Below, one piece after another: positions 15,572 to 25,143 of a DNA stretch of 64,000 nt; position 1 is the stretch's first letter; each line of letters begins with the position of its first letter. The notes under the pieces were generated by a model. That model saw only the letters and a program-made list of their open reading frames with translations, was not told the DNA's origin and did no database searches. A program made the translations under genes and the position numbers. Where the stretch lies: assembly GCF_001998865.1 (NCBI RefSeq), contig NZ_CP019607.1:1550001-1614000 (forward strand). The letters are read 5' to 3'. Source of the DNA: Tessaracoccus flavescens (GTDB lineage: Bacteria; Actinomycetota; Actinomycetes; Propionibacteriales; Propionibacteriaceae).

Positions 15572-18500
15572 TCATGCGCTCCGCGGGATGCGCAGCCGCC
15601 TTGCGCCATAGCCGAGGGCGGCGAGCAGGAGCACGAGTGCGCCCGCGAGGATGATCTGGTCTCGACCGATGCCACCGGTCAGCGGGAGGGCCGGGCCCTG
15701 GCGCTGGGTGTTCTCGATGGCGCCGAGGTCGATCTCGAGGCTGGCCTGGCCGCCGACACCGATGGTGAACTGACGCGGGGTCGGATCGAGCTGGTAGCCG
15801 GGCGGGGCCTTCGTCTCAACGAGGGTGTAACCGCCCCAGCCGAGGTCACCGATGAGGAAGCTCCCCGCGGCCGGATCCTGGTCGGGGCCGGTGCAGCCGG
15901 CCGCGAGGCAGTCGGTGACTGCGATCCCGGTCGGGTGCGACGGGCCGGTCAGCGTCCACTGCGACCCGGCCAGTGCATCGTCGGTGCCCTCGGCGACCTT
16001 CGTCCAGACGACCGTGCCGGAGATCCGGCTGTTCGGCTTGTCCCCGAGTTCGATCGCGGTGCCTGCGTTCTGCGCGGTCACCTCGACGGTGAAGTCGTCG
16101 ATCTTCTCGAAGCCGGCCGGAACCGTCGTCTCGGACACGGTGTAGGTGCCCCAGGCGAGCCCGTCGATCAGGAACGCACCCACCGCCGGGTCGAGGTCCG
16201 GTCCGACGCAGCCGGCCGCTGTGCAGTCGGCGACCACGACCGAGAACCCGTCCGGGCCCGTGACCGTCCATCCGGAGCCGGCGAGCGGCTGATCGGTGCC
16301 CGCATCGGTCTTGGTCCACGAGAACGATCCGAGCTTGCGCGTGTTCGGCTTGTCTCCGAGTTCGATCGCGGTGCCTGCGTTCTGCGCCGTCACCTCGACG
16401 GTGAAGTCGTCGATCTTCTCGAAGCCGGCCGGAACCGTCGTCTCGGACACGGTGTAGGTGCCCCAAGGCAGCTCGGTGATCAGGAAGCCGCCGGCGGCGG
16501 GATCCTTGTCGGGTCCGGTGCAGTCGTCAGCGTTGGCGGCGACACAGTCGACCACCACGGCGGAGAATCCGCCAGGGCCGGTCACCGTCCATCCGGAACC
16601 GGCGAGCGGCTCGTCGGTGCTGTCGTCGGTCTTGGTCCACGAGAACGACCCGAGCTTGCGCGTGTTCGGCTTGTCTCCGACCGCGATCGTGGTGCCCGCC
16701 GTCTCGGAAGTGACGGTGACGTCGAACGCGGCGACCCCTTCGTAGCCGACCGGAATGGTGGTCTCGGTGACGTGATAGGTGCCCCAGGCCAAGCCGGTCA
16801 GCAGGAACTTCCCTGCGGCCGGGTCCTTGTCGGCCCCGGTGCAGTCTGCTGCGGTGGCGGCCACACAGTCGGCGACCGAAGCGGAGAAGCCGCCTGGTCC
16901 GGTGACGCTCCATGCCGAGCCGGCAAGCGCCTCGCCGGTGGTTTCGTCTGTCTTGGTCCACGCGAACGAGCCGGGCTTGCGCGTGTTCGGCAACTCGCCG
17001 AACGTGATCTCCGTTCCGGCGTTCTGCGCGGTGACCGTCACGGTGAACGGCTCGATCGCGACGAAGCCCTCGGGAACCTGGGACTCGGTGACGGTGTAGA
17101 CGCCCCATGGCAGGGCGACGAGGCGGAACTTGCCGATGGCCGGGTCCTTGTCCGCCCCCGTGCACCCGGCCGACGAGTTGGCGACGCAGTCATCGACGGT
17201 GACGAGGAACCCGTCGGGCCCGGCGACGCTCCACCCCGAGCCGGCAAGCGCGCTGCCGGTCGTCTCGTCGGTCTTCGTCCACGAGAACGAGCCCAGCTTG
17301 CGGGTGTTCTCGACGGCACCAAGGTCGATCGGCTGAGAGACGGTGGCTGAGGTCACGCTGAAGTTCAGCGGTGCCGGATCACCCACGTAGCCTGCGGGCG
17401 CATCCTTCTCGGTCAGCGTGTAGGAACCCCATGCCAGGCCCGACAGCCGGAAGGCGCCGACGGCGGGATCCTGGTCGGTGAACGGATCGGTGCTGCACGG
17501 CCCGGCCGTGCAATCGGTGACCACGGTGTCGGCAGGGACTCCCGGCCCGGTCAGCGTCCAGGTGGAGCCTGCGAGGAGCGCCGCGGTGTCGGCGTCGGTC
17601 TTTGTCCAGGTGACGCCGCCCAGCTTGCGGACGTTCTCGAACGGCCCGAAGCTCTGGCTGGCACCCGCATTGGAGGCGTTGACCGTCACTGTGAACGAGG
17701 CCGAACCCGTGTAGCCCTGCGGGGCGAGCGCCTCGGAGATCTGGTAGGTGCCCCATCCGAGCCCGGTCAGCTCGAACTCACCCGCCGTCGGGTCCTGATC
17801 GAGGCCGGTGCAACCCGGGGCGGCACAGTCGGTGAAGACCGTGCCAGGAGCGGAGTGTCCCGGTCCGATGATCCGCCACTGCGACCCTCCGAGCAGGGAG
17901 TCGTCCGCGGCGTCGACCTTCGACCAGGTGACAGCCCCCGTCTTGCGCACGTTGACGTGGGCGCCACCCGCCACGATTGTTCCCGCCGAGGCGGCGTCGA
18001 TGGTGAACGGGAAGCTGGCGCTGCCCGTGTATCCCTCTGGCGCCTTCGTCTCGCTGAGCGTGTAGCTACCCCATGGGAGACCCGTCAGGAGGAACGCTCC
18101 CGGCGCGGGGTCCTGGTCCTTGTACTGTCCGACGGCGCACGTTGCCTCGACGCAGTCGACGACGACCGTGCCTGCCGGGATGCCTGGGCCGGTGAGGCTC
18201 CATTCCGATCCCGCGAGGGCGTTGCCGTCCGCGTCGGTCTTCTTCCAGGCGACGGAGCCCTTCTTCCGGCTGTTGGGCTGGTTGCCCATGTCGACGGTGG
18301 TGCCGGCGTTGGCTGCGTTGACGACGAGGTTGAACGTCCCGCCGCCTTCGTAGCCCTGCGGCGCCTTGGACTCGACGAAGCTGTAGCTGCCCCAGGCGAG
18401 TCCGACGATGCGGAACGCGCCGGGCGCGGGGTCGTGGTCGTCGAAGGCTCCGGTGCCGCAGGTGGCGGTCACGCAGTCGGTGACGATCGTCCCGGCGGGC

Positions 18501-21484
18501 ACGCCTGGCCCGGTGATGGTCCACTCGGACCCGGCCAGCGCGGCGTTGGAGTTGTCGGAGTCGACCTTCGTCCAGTTGACGGCACCCGTCTTGCGGACGT
18601 TGGCCTGGTCACCGAGCGCGACGTTGGTGCCGGCGTTCGCCTGGTCCACCGAGAACGTGAAGGTGAGTCCTCCGACGTATCCGGTGGGGGCGGTCGTCTC
18701 GGTGACCGTGTAGCTCCCCCACAGCAGCCCGCTGAGAGCGAACCTGCCAGCGACCGGATCCTTGTCCAGGCCAGAGCAGCCTGCAGCGACACAGTCGGTG
18801 ATCACCGTGCCGGGTGCCGGATGCCCTGGGCCGACGATGGTCCAGGCCGAGCCTGGGAGCAGGTCACCGCTGGTGGCGTCGACCTTGTTCCACGAGACGG
18901 CGCCGAGCACGCGCTTGGTCGTGTTCGTCACGGTGACGAGCGGAAGGCTCGACTGCCCGGCCGTCACCGCGGCCGAGATCTGCGGACCACCGTCCCACTG
19001 GTAGGAGTGGTCGGCGGCGACCGGCCACACGGGACGGGTCTCGTTGAGGACGGAGCACGTCGCGCCGAGCGGAATCTGATCGCCTGGCGCCGAGGTCCAG
19101 GTCGCACCGGCGACGATCGGACCCCAGGTGCCGCTCCTGGTCTCCGAGCCGAGCGTGCAGCTCCACTGACCGCTGTACGTGTTGGCGGCATCTGCGGTGC
19201 TGCCTGTGGCAAGTGCCTTCGTCACCCGGAAGTTGCCGTAGACGCGCTGCACCCCGTTCGTCACGCTGACCGAACGGGTCTGCCCGTTGACGATCGTGAC
19301 CGCGGCACCGACGGTGGGTGCGCTCCACTGCCACGAGCTGTTTGGGAGCCCGCCTGTCGGCTGGGTCTCCGTGACCGAGCAGGAGGCTCCTGCCGGGATC
19401 TGGTTGGCTGCCGGCGATCCGGCGGACGGAGTCAGCGTGGCCGCACCTGCACCGACGCGGGTCCAGGTGCCGGAAGCGACGGTCGATCCGGCGAGGGTGC
19501 AGGAGTAGGCGCCGCTGAAGGTGACGCCTGATCCGTAGTTCTGGGCGTTGGTGTCGCCGAGGACCTTTGTGATGCCGAGGGCACCGACGAGGCGCTCCTC
19601 GTTCTTGAAGGTGCACTTGACTTTCTCGCCGACGCCGACGTCGGTGATGCTCACGTTCTTGGAGCCGAGGTTGACGGTCGTGCCGCCCACGTCACAGGTG
19701 ATGTCGGTGAGGCTCCAGTTCGGCCGGTTCTCGTTCTCGGTCAGGACGACGTTGGCCGCGCCGGTCGGGCTGGAGAACTTCAGCGTCCACACGGCCTGAC
19801 CGTTGGCAGCGGTGTTCTGTGGCGTGCTCGGGGTCTGCGAGGCCGCGCCGGTCTGGCTGATCCCGAAGTTCCAGCCCGACGCGGGGGCGAAGGCGCCGCC
19901 GTAGGGCTTCGCCTGCTTCTCCACGGTGACGGTGGCCTCACACTTGAGGCCCTGGGCGAAGGTGCGCAGAACGTCCTCGAGCTGGCTCCAGCCCGCGGTG
20001 ATGTAGTCGAACTCGTTGAGCGTGTGGCCCGCGGTGAACTTGGTGGGGCCGGCGATGGCCGCCAGGTTGTAGTCGGAAAGTCCGGATCCGATGCCGACCG
20101 TGATGATGCGTGCGCCCGTCTTCTTGATCGCGTTGGCGGAGAACACGGCGCGCTCGAGCTCACGGAAGGTGGTCGTGCTCCCGTCGCCGGTCTGGCTCGG
20201 GTTCGCGAAGGTCGGGTTGCCGTCGGTCAGGACGAACACGATGTCGTAGGAGTTGGCCTGCGAACCCTGAGCGGTCGCCCAGAGGCCCGCGTCCCAGTTC
20301 GTGCCACCGGTCGCGGTGAAGTTGGCCGTCTGGCCGTTGTTGATGGAGTACCAGCTCTTGACGGTGTTCGCGCCGGCTGTCGTCTGGACGCTCTGCAGGG
20401 CCGAGCGGTTCGTGACACCACCCGGGGTCCCGGTGGCGAAGCTGAACAGCGCGACCGACGACGGGGTGCCGACGAGCCCGTTGACGAGCGCCGTCGCGGC
20501 CTGGGCGAGGTTGTTCTCGTAGTTGCGGACCGAGCCGGAGGTGTCGAGCACGAGAGCGACCTTGGCGCCCGCGGAGCAGGACTGTGTGAGGAGCGGGTTC
20601 TTGACCCGGTTCGCGACCCGCTCGCCGCGGACGGTGTGGCCGCTGCCCGCGGCGGGGAGCGTGAGCGATCCGCCGCCGCTGGGCAGGGTGGCGTCGATCT
20701 GGTAGTTGCGGTTGGTGAACCCGCCCGAGGTTCCCGTCGTCAGCATGGTGAAGGGCTGGCCTAGGTTGGCCTCGGCGAGGCTGCCTACCGCCGGGGCCAG
20801 CTCCTTGATCACCACGTTGCGATCTCCGTCGGGGGGCGTCACGTTGGTGAAGACGCAGTCGCCCCGGTTGGCCGCGGTGATCTCACAGTCGGCGAAGGGC
20901 GTGGCCGCCGCGGCGTCGATGAACATGCCGAACCGCACTCCGGGGGTGTGCTCGATCGAGACGTCGCTCGAGCCTGTGCCGGTGCGGTAGGTGCCCTTCT
21001 TGACGGTGACGGTCCAGGTGACGCGGGCGACGGTGCCGCCATCGGGGCCGAGCGCCTTGGGTGCGACCGCCTGGTCCGTCTCCTCGGCAGCCGGAGCCAC
21101 CGCCAACGGCTTCACGGCTGGCTTTGTCTCCTCCGAGCTGGGCTCGGTGGTGTGGGTCTCCGGCTCGGGGGAAGCGCTCGGGGTCTCACTCGATTCGGTC
21201 GTCGGCGACTCGGCGGGTGCCGGTCCAGGGACGGTGTCCGAGGGTTCCGGGGTGGGCTCTGTGCTGGCCCCCGGCTCCGTCTCGGTTGGAGTGGGTTGCG
21301 TGGCGAGCGTCTGCGTCTCGCTCGGCGTCGGCTCGGGCGTCGGCTCCGCGTTGGCGAGCCCCGCAGAGAACACGAGGGCCGCGCTCAGGATGGTGATCAA
21401 TCCGATTCGGATCGGTCTGCCTGTCCTCGTCCGGCCCGCGTTACGCGGGCGCGAAGGCGCGTCAAGAAAACCGCTGGCTGCCAT
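15572..21484 (-). CDS. Giant LPxTG pilus-tip adhesin with VWA domain and ten Cna-B repeats
   Basis: 1970-aa surface protein, likely the pilus tip/adhesin. ATG 21484 sits after GGGGGAAAT. Domains in order: signal peptide (IGLITILSAALVFSAGLANA), Pro/Thr/Glu-rich linker, a beta-rich domain, a VWA domain with MIDAS motif VLDTSGS and VFVLTDGNP, two to three stretches like LGITKVLGDTNAQNYGSG each with GAYSCTL-type Cys pairs, then ten repeats of about 103 aa. Each repeat begins like GSFSWTKTD and contains LAGSxW, a DCxAxxC Cys pair and an ETxxPxGY E-box. It ends LPLTGG, hydrophobic helix, RRLRIPRSA. Isopeptide bonds are expected within repeats. Confidence 0.93.
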   Translation of the reverse strand: MAASGFLDAPSRPRNAGRTRTGRPIRIGLITILSAALVFSAGLANAEPTPEPTPSETQTLATQPTPTETEPGASTEPTPEPSDTVPGPAPAESPTTESSETPSASPEPETHTTEPSSEETKPAVKPLAVAPAAEETDQAVAPKALGPDGGTVARVTWTVTVKKGTYRTGTGSSDVSIEHTPGVRFGMFIDAAAATPFADCEITAANRGDCVFTNVTPPDGDRNVVIKELAPAVGSLAEANLGQPFTMLTTGTSGGFTNRNYQIDATLPSGGGSLTLPAAGSGHTVRGERVANRVKNPLLTQSCSAGAKVALVLDTSGSVRNYENNLAQAATALVNGLVGTPSSVALFSFATGTPGGVTNRSALQSVQTTAGANTVKSWYSINNGQTANFTATGGTNWDAGLWATAQGSQANSYDIVFVLTDGNPTFANPSQTGDGSTTTFRELERAVFSANAIKKTGARIITVGIGSGLSDYNLAAIAGPTKFTAGHTLNEFDYITAGWSQLEDVLRTFAQGLKCEATVTVEKQAKPYGGAFAPASGWNFGISQTGAASQTPSTPQNTAANGQAVWTLKFSSPTGAANVVLTENENRPNWSLTDITCDVGGTTVNLGSKNVSITDVGVGEKVKCTFKNEERLVGALGITKVLGDTNAQNYGSGVTFSGAYSCTLAGSTVASGTWTRVGAGAATLTPSAGSPAANQIPAGASCSVTETQPTGGLPNSSWQWSAPTVGAAVTIVNGQTRSVSVTNGVQRVYGNFRVTKALATGSTADAANTYSGQWSCTLGSETRSGTWGPIVAGATWTSAPGDQIPLGATCSVLNETRPVWPVAADHSYQWDGGPQISAAVTAGQSSLPLVTVTNTTKRVLGAVSWNKVDATSGDLLPGSAWTIVGPGHPAPGTVITDCVAAGCSGLDKDPVAGRFALSGLLWGSYTVTETTAPTGYVGGLTFTFSVDQANAGTNVALGDQANVRKTGAVNWTKVDSDNSNAALAGSEWTITGPGVPAGTIVTDCVTATCGTGAFDDHDPAPGAFRIVGLAWGSYSFVESKAPQGYEGGGTFNLVVNAANAGTTVDMGNQPNSRKKGSVAWKKTDADGNALAGSEWSLTGPGIPAGTVVVDCVEATCAVGQYKDQDPAPGAFLLTGLPWGSYTLSETKAPEGYTGSASFPFTIDAASAGTIVAGGAHVNVRKTGAVTWSKVDAADDSLLGGSQWRIIGPGHSAPGTVFTDCAAPGCTGLDQDPTAGEFELTGLGWGTYQISEALAPQGYTGSASFTVTVNASNAGASQSFGPFENVRKLGGVTWTKTDADTAALLAGSTWTLTGPGVPADTVVTDCTAGPCSTDPFTDQDPAVGAFRLSGLAWGSYTLTEKDAPAGYVGDPAPLNFSVTSATVSQPIDLGAVENTRKLGSFSWTKTDETTGSALAGSGWSVAGPDGFLVTVDDCVANSSAGCTGADKDPAIGKFRLVALPWGVYTVTESQVPEGFVAIEPFTVTVTAQNAGTEITFGELPNTRKPGSFAWTKTDETTGEALAGSAWSVTGPGGFSASVADCVAATAADCTGADKDPAAGKFLLTGLAWGTYHVTETTIPVGYEGVAAFDVTVTSETAGTTIAVGDKPNTRKLGSFSWTKTDDSTDEPLAGSGWTVTGPGGFSAVVVDCVAANADDCTGPDKDPAAGGFLITELPWGTYTVSETTVPAGFEKIDDFTVEVTAQNAGTAIELGDKPNTRKLGSFSWTKTDAGTDQPLAGSGWTVTGPDGFSVVVADCTAAGCVGPDLDPAVGAFLIDGLAWGTYTVSETTVPAGFEKIDDFTVEVTAQNAGTAIELGDKPNSRISGTVVWTKVAEGTDDALAGSQWTLTGPSHPTGIAVTDCLAAGCTGPDQDPAAGSFLIGDLGWGGYTLVETKAPPGYQLDPTPRQFTIGVGGQASLEIDLGAIENTQRQGPALPLTGGIGRDQIILAGALVLLLAALGYGARRLRIPRSA
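16031..16465. repeat. Near-identical 123-bp blocks inside the adhesin gene
   Basis: Bases 16031-16153 and 16343-16465 (312 bp apart) differ at only two positions, far closer than the other repeat units of this gene. This indicates recent duplication or gene conversion between the two C-terminal Cna-B units. Confidence 0.85.
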
Positions 21485-21539
21485 CGTATTTCCCCCAAGA
21501 TTGGCTCCGGAGCCCCCTGCACCGGACCTAGCAGCGCTA

Positions 21540-21568
21540 GCAAAGCGCTTCAACACACACCTTGTCAA
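21540..21568 (-). promoter_or_regulatory. Possible promoter of the adhesin/pilus operon
   Basis: Minus-strand TTGACA (21568-21563) lies about 80 bp upstream of the adhesin ATG, with a weak -10-like TTGCTA near 21540. The 10-mer TTGACAAGGT occurs again at 21659-21650, 91 bp further upstream, so it could instead be a regulator half-site. Confidence 0.35.
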
Positions 21569-21843
21569 TAGAAGAGGTGATTAATTCTGTGAATCGGCTG
21601 AGAATGATCGCGCCATTTCGAGCCAAATCGCGAAATGCCTGCGCATCTTACCTTGTCAACTCCACTTCACCGGTCACATAGGTCTGAGACGCCTGAGATT
21701 CACTGCTGCTGCGCGCATTCCGGTGGAAAGATTGTCAGCCGAGAGTTCCCTGGTCACAGCCCGGTCTTCAGCAAGGGGGCGGCTCGGGTCACCCCCCTGC
21801 GGGGGAGGTGGCCCAGGTCGCAGGTCTCGCGCGGACCCGGCGC

Positions 21844-21891
21844 TGAAGCCGCGGCGCCCGTCGTCTCCCGTTCCTTGAGCAGGGCCGCGCC
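21844..21891 (-). repeat. MITE-like element, copy 2, target of the IS1634-like insertion
   Basis: Contains GAAGCCGCGGCGCCCGTCGTC and CGTTCCTTGAGCAGG (21869-21883), the parts seen at the other copies. The IS begins a few bases later, and the element resumes after 23553 as CGTGTCGCCCCG. The rest of 21485-21843 holds only the adhesin promoter region. Confidence 0.55.
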
Positions 21892-21896
21892 TCGAA

Positions 21897-23548
21897 CCTG
21901 AGTTCCACAACTGCTCCTGATCGCCGGGATTGAGTTGCTTGTCAGGGTGGGTTTGGGGGCCGGTTTTGGGGCACTAATCGGGGGGCTGGGTAGAGTGCGG
22001 GGGTGAGTCCGTTCGTGCGGAAGGTCAAGACCGCCTCGGGGGCGACGGCGGTCCAGATCGTCGAGAAGCGCAACGGCCGCCGCCGGATCTTGGAGCATGT
22101 CGGTTCGGCCCACGACGAGGCCGAGCTCGCGGTGCTACTCAGCGCCGCCCAGCAGCGTGTCCATGGCGTCCAGGACGACATGCTGCAGTTCGAACAGCCC
22201 GGGCGGGCACCTGCCGGGCCCGTGGTGGAACACACCTCCAGCGAGTTGCTGTGGCGGGTGCTGACCGACGCCTATGCGCGGCTGGGGTTCGACCAGATCG
22301 ATGACGAGGTGTTCGCCTCGCTGGTGGCGGCGCGGATCATCGAGCCGACCTCGAAGCAAGACACGCTGCGGGTGCTGGGCGAGCTGGGTCTGCCGGTGCC
22401 GCACTTGAACACCCTCTACAACTGTCTGCGGCGGTGTGTGGAGCGTGACTACCGCAGCCGGGTCGCTACCGCCTGCTGGGCCCACGCGACCGCCCGGGGG
22501 CCGGTGGCGTTGGTGATGTACGACCTGACCACGCTGCATTTCGAGGTGACCAACGAGGACCGACTCCGGAAGGTCGGGATGAGCAAGGAACGCCGCGTCG
22601 ACCCCCAGGTCACGGTCGGGTTGCTGGTCACCGCAGACGGGTTCCCGCTCGAGGTGGCGCTCTTTGAGGGCAACAAGGCAGAGACCAAGACCCTGATCCC
22701 GGTGATCGAGCAGTTCAAGACCCGCCACGGCATCAACGAGCTGGTCGTGGTCGCCGACGCCGGGATGCTGTCAGCCGACAACCTCAACGGCCTCGAAGAC
22801 GCCGGATGCCGCTTCATCGTCGCCTCCCGCCAGTCGCACGTGCCCTACGACCTGGGCGACCACTTCGAACGCCACGGCAACTACACCCCCGATGACTCGA
22901 CCATCGAGACCACCCGCGACATGGGTACCGGCCGGCAGCGGCGCACCCGCCGAGTGGTGTATCACTACTCCTTCAAGCGGCACAAGCGAGACGACAAGAC
23001 CATCAACGCCCAGGTCGTCAAGGCCGAGAAGGTCGCCGACGGGCTGAGACCCGTCGCCCGGGACCGGTTCGTGACGGTCACCACCGACGTCGACGGGAAG
23101 AAGGCCGAGGTCAACTGGGATGTCATCGAACGGGCCAGGTTCTGCGCCGGGTTCAAGGGCTACGTCACCAACATCGGCGCCGACGTGATGGACGGCGCAG
23201 CGGTGGTGGCCACCTACCGGGACCTGTGGCACGTCGAGGAGTCCTTCCGGATGGCCAAGGGAGACCTCCAGGCCCGCCCGATCTTCCACCGCAAGCGCGA
23301 ACCGATCGAGGCCCACCTCACCGTCGTGTTCGCCGCGCTCGCGGTCGCGCGCTACCTCCAAGACCAGACCGGCGTCAGCATCAAACGCCTCGTGCAGACA
23401 CTGCGACCCCTCCGGGCCGTCATGATCACCATCGCCGGACAGCCCATCCAGGCCCAACCACGCCTCACCGCCGAAGCCGAAGCCATCCTCGCCAAGATCC
23501 CTCGCGGAGCGGGGCACTAAATCTCAGGCCTCAGTTGTGGAACTCAGG
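21897..23548 (+). mobile_element. IS1634-like insertion sequence (IS4 superfamily), complete
   Basis: 1652 bp bounded by perfect 17-bp inverted ends CCTGAGTTCCACAACTG (21897-21913) and CAGTTGTGGAACTCAGG (23532-23548). Both ends are flanked by TCGAA (21892-21896 and 23549-23553), a 5-bp target duplication. One transposase gene fills it. Clean ends and intact frame suggest recent, possibly active, transposition. Confidence 0.92.
22003..23520 (+). CDS. IS1634/IS4-type DDE transposase
   Basis: 505 aa from GTG 22003. It catalyses cut-and-paste movement of the surrounding element. DDE residues are plausibly in LVMYDLTTLHFEV (first D), ELVVVADAGMLSADN (second D) and DLWHVEESFRMAKGDL (E, the IS4-type Y-R-E region). 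The C-terminal AHLTVVFAALAVARYLQ is typical of the family. The frame is uninterrupted. GTG is chosen because it follows GCGGGGGTGAG and matches the usual N-terminus VRKVKTASGATAVQIVEKRN. Confidence 0.92.
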   Translation: MSPFVRKVKTASGATAVQIVEKRNGRRRILEHVGSAHDEAELAVLLSAAQQRVHGVQDDMLQFEQPGRAPAGPVVEHTSSELLWRVLTDAYARLGFDQIDDEVFASLVAARIIEPTSKQDTLRVLGELGLPVPHLNTLYNCLRRCVERDYRSRVATACWAHATARGPVALVMYDLTTLHFEVTNEDRLRKVGMSKERRVDPQVTVGLLVTADGFPLEVALFEGNKAETKTLIPVIEQFKTRHGINELVVVADAGMLSADNLNGLEDAGCRFIVASRQSHVPYDLGDHFERHGNYTPDDSTIETTRDMGTGRQRRTRRVVYHYSFKRHKRDDKTINAQVVKAEKVADGLRPVARDRFVTVTTDVDGKKAEVNWDVIERARFCAGFKGYVTNIGADVMDGAAVVATYRDLWHVEESFRMAKGDLQARPIFHRKREPIEAHLTVVFAALAVARYLQDQTGVSIKRLVQTLRPLRAVMITIAGQPIQAQPRLTAEAEAILAKIPRGAGH

Positions 23549-23730
23549 TCGAACGTGTCGCCCCGTCTACCGTGGTGCTTCTTCGTGGTGTTCTTCTAGA
23601 TGCGGGGTGGGCGGCGGGCGGAATTCGACGGGCATCTCTTGGGCAATCCCGGTGCTCGAATCCGGGTTCGGCCAAAGAGTCGGCACTGACTCATCAACCC
23701 ACTCAGTGTTAGCGGTGCCGGAGCTTTGGG

Positions 23731-24555
23731 TCAATCGTTGCTGCTGCTGATGGACACATCGCTAATCGGACTCCCGGAGGAAACGGCCTTAACGACATCG
23801 GAGGTGTCAATTACGTCTGGAAGCGGCTCGTATGAGTAGACGTAAACATCTCCGGTGGTGGTGAGTTCCTTCAAGCTTTCAGCATCCGCTCGGTCTGACT
23901 GTGACAAGGGGACTGAGGAAGCGGACGCGCTGGCCGGACTGGGAGATGCCGGTTGCCCTTCCTCGGGGTTGCCGGTTGAGGACCGATATGGGTTGACCTT
24001 GCCGGGATTAGTTAGGGAGTATGTGACCCACTTTGGGCATCGGACTGTACCCTTGCAGTAGCCCGTCACAACGCCGTATGTCGTTTGGTTGGTCGCTATT
24101 GGAACGACCACATTCTTTCCGGTAAGGCGGGACTTGTAGGTGTACGATTTCTGGTAGTAGGGGGCTACGGCGAGGGTCAGCTCTACCTGTGCTGTGACCT
24201 TGCACAACGGGTTGCACGTGATCTTTCCTGTCCAAGTTGCGAGGTTGTAGCGTTTACTGCCTGCCGATTGCTGTGTCGCGGACGGAGAAGCAGCGAGCAC
24301 CTTCACGGCGTTGGCGTCCCAGATATTGTGTTTGTTCCATAGCTTGTCCCACCCGAAGCCAGCGTCTTGGTCACCATCGTAGAATCCGCGCCGTAGCGGG
24401 ATGCCGACGCCAAGCCGTGCGTTGTGGGTCACGCTGATGACGGTTGCGGACGGGTATCCGGCGGGGGGTGGAGCGGCATCCGCTGGTGATGCAAGGGTCG
24501 CGACGGACAGGGACAAGGCCAGCGTTGCGATCACGAGGCGCGTGAGCTGAGGCAT
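23731..24555 (-). CDS. Secreted hypothetical protein
   Basis: No function recognised. 274 aa. The signal peptide LTRLVIATLALSLSVATLAS has probable cleavage after ADA. The exported body has a conserved-looking N-terminal part (HNARLGVGIPLRRGFYDGDQ, FGWDKLWNKHNIWDANAVKV), four Cys (KITCNPLCK and YCKGTVRC) likely forming disulfides, and a Ser/Pro/Ala-rich C-terminal stalk. Base composition is visibly lower in GC than neighbouring core genes. Divergently placed from 24610 and boxed in by mobile elements, it is probably acquired. Confidence 0.72.
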   Translation of the reverse strand: MPQLTRLVIATLALSLSVATLASPADAAPPPAGYPSATVISVTHNARLGVGIPLRRGFYDGDQDAGFGWDKLWNKHNIWDANAVKVLAASPSATQQSAGSKRYNLATWTGKITCNPLCKVTAQVELTLAVAPYYQKSYTYKSRLTGKNVVVPIATNQTTYGVVTGYCKGTVRCPKWVTYSLTNPGKVNPYRSSTGNPEEGQPASPSPASASASSVPLSQSDRADAESLKELTTTGDVYVYSYEPLPDVIDTSDVVKAVSSGSPISDVSISSSND

Positions 24556-24609
24556 GTGGTTCCCCTTTCAAGGGTGTTAGGCTCAATATCACACACAGAA
24601 GGGTGCGCC

Positions 24610-24954
24610 GTGCGGGATTTCGAGGAACTGCTGGCGATTGTCCGTGGGGTGCGGGCGCTGGCGGATGATATTGCGTTTCACGGAGGTGCGGTCATCCGCG
24701 ATGTGCAACTCCGTGGTGATGCGCAAGGTGAACCGTTCCTCCGGGTGGTCTATAGCCTCCCTGGACATGGCGCCCGCCTGGGGACCGAGTTGTACTTGCC
24801 TCGGGACGGCAGTGACCAAGAGATTCGGGACATCTTGGAGAGTTTTTTCTCTGAGATTGTCTACGAACCAAGTGACATGAGTAGGGGCTTGTGGGCTGAT
24901 GGGGTTTGGTGGTGGTCGCCGGGAACCGTGCCACTTCCTCGCCTCGACCCGTAG
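24610..24954 (+). CDS. Small acidic hypothetical protein
   Basis: No family recognised. 114 aa from GTG 24610, preceded by AGAAGGGTG as SD. An upstream in-frame start at 24556 would overlap the divergent secreted-protein gene. The soluble acidic protein carries FEELLAIVRGVRALADDIAF, LGTELYLPRDGSDQEIRDIL and a C-terminal Trp cluster (GVWWWSPG). The size, acidity and divergent pairing with an exported protein would fit an immunity or chaperone role, but nothing in the sequence proves it. Confidence 0.55.
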   Translation: MRDFEELLAIVRGVRALADDIAFHGGAVIRDVQLRGDAQGEPFLRVVYSLPGHGARLGTELYLPRDGSDQEIRDILESFFSEIVYEPSDMSRGLWADGVWWWSPGTVPLPRLDP

Positions 24955-25143
24955 TGATGCTGAAGGGGCCTGAACTAGCCTCGATCTTTCATGACGGGCC
25001 TGTGTGGGGCTGGTCGGCGCCGGTGGCGTCGAGGTTGTTCTGATTCTTGCAGGTGGGTGTGACAAGACTCCGCGTGACGTCTGCGGGGCGGGTTTCCAGG
25101 CCGAGAGCTTCGTGATTCAGAGGGTCGTGTGGAGGTCTGGGGG

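Noticed and set aside
16000..21500. Long plus-strand open frames across the adhesin gene
   Set aside because: Antisense shadows of a highly repetitive GC-rich gene.
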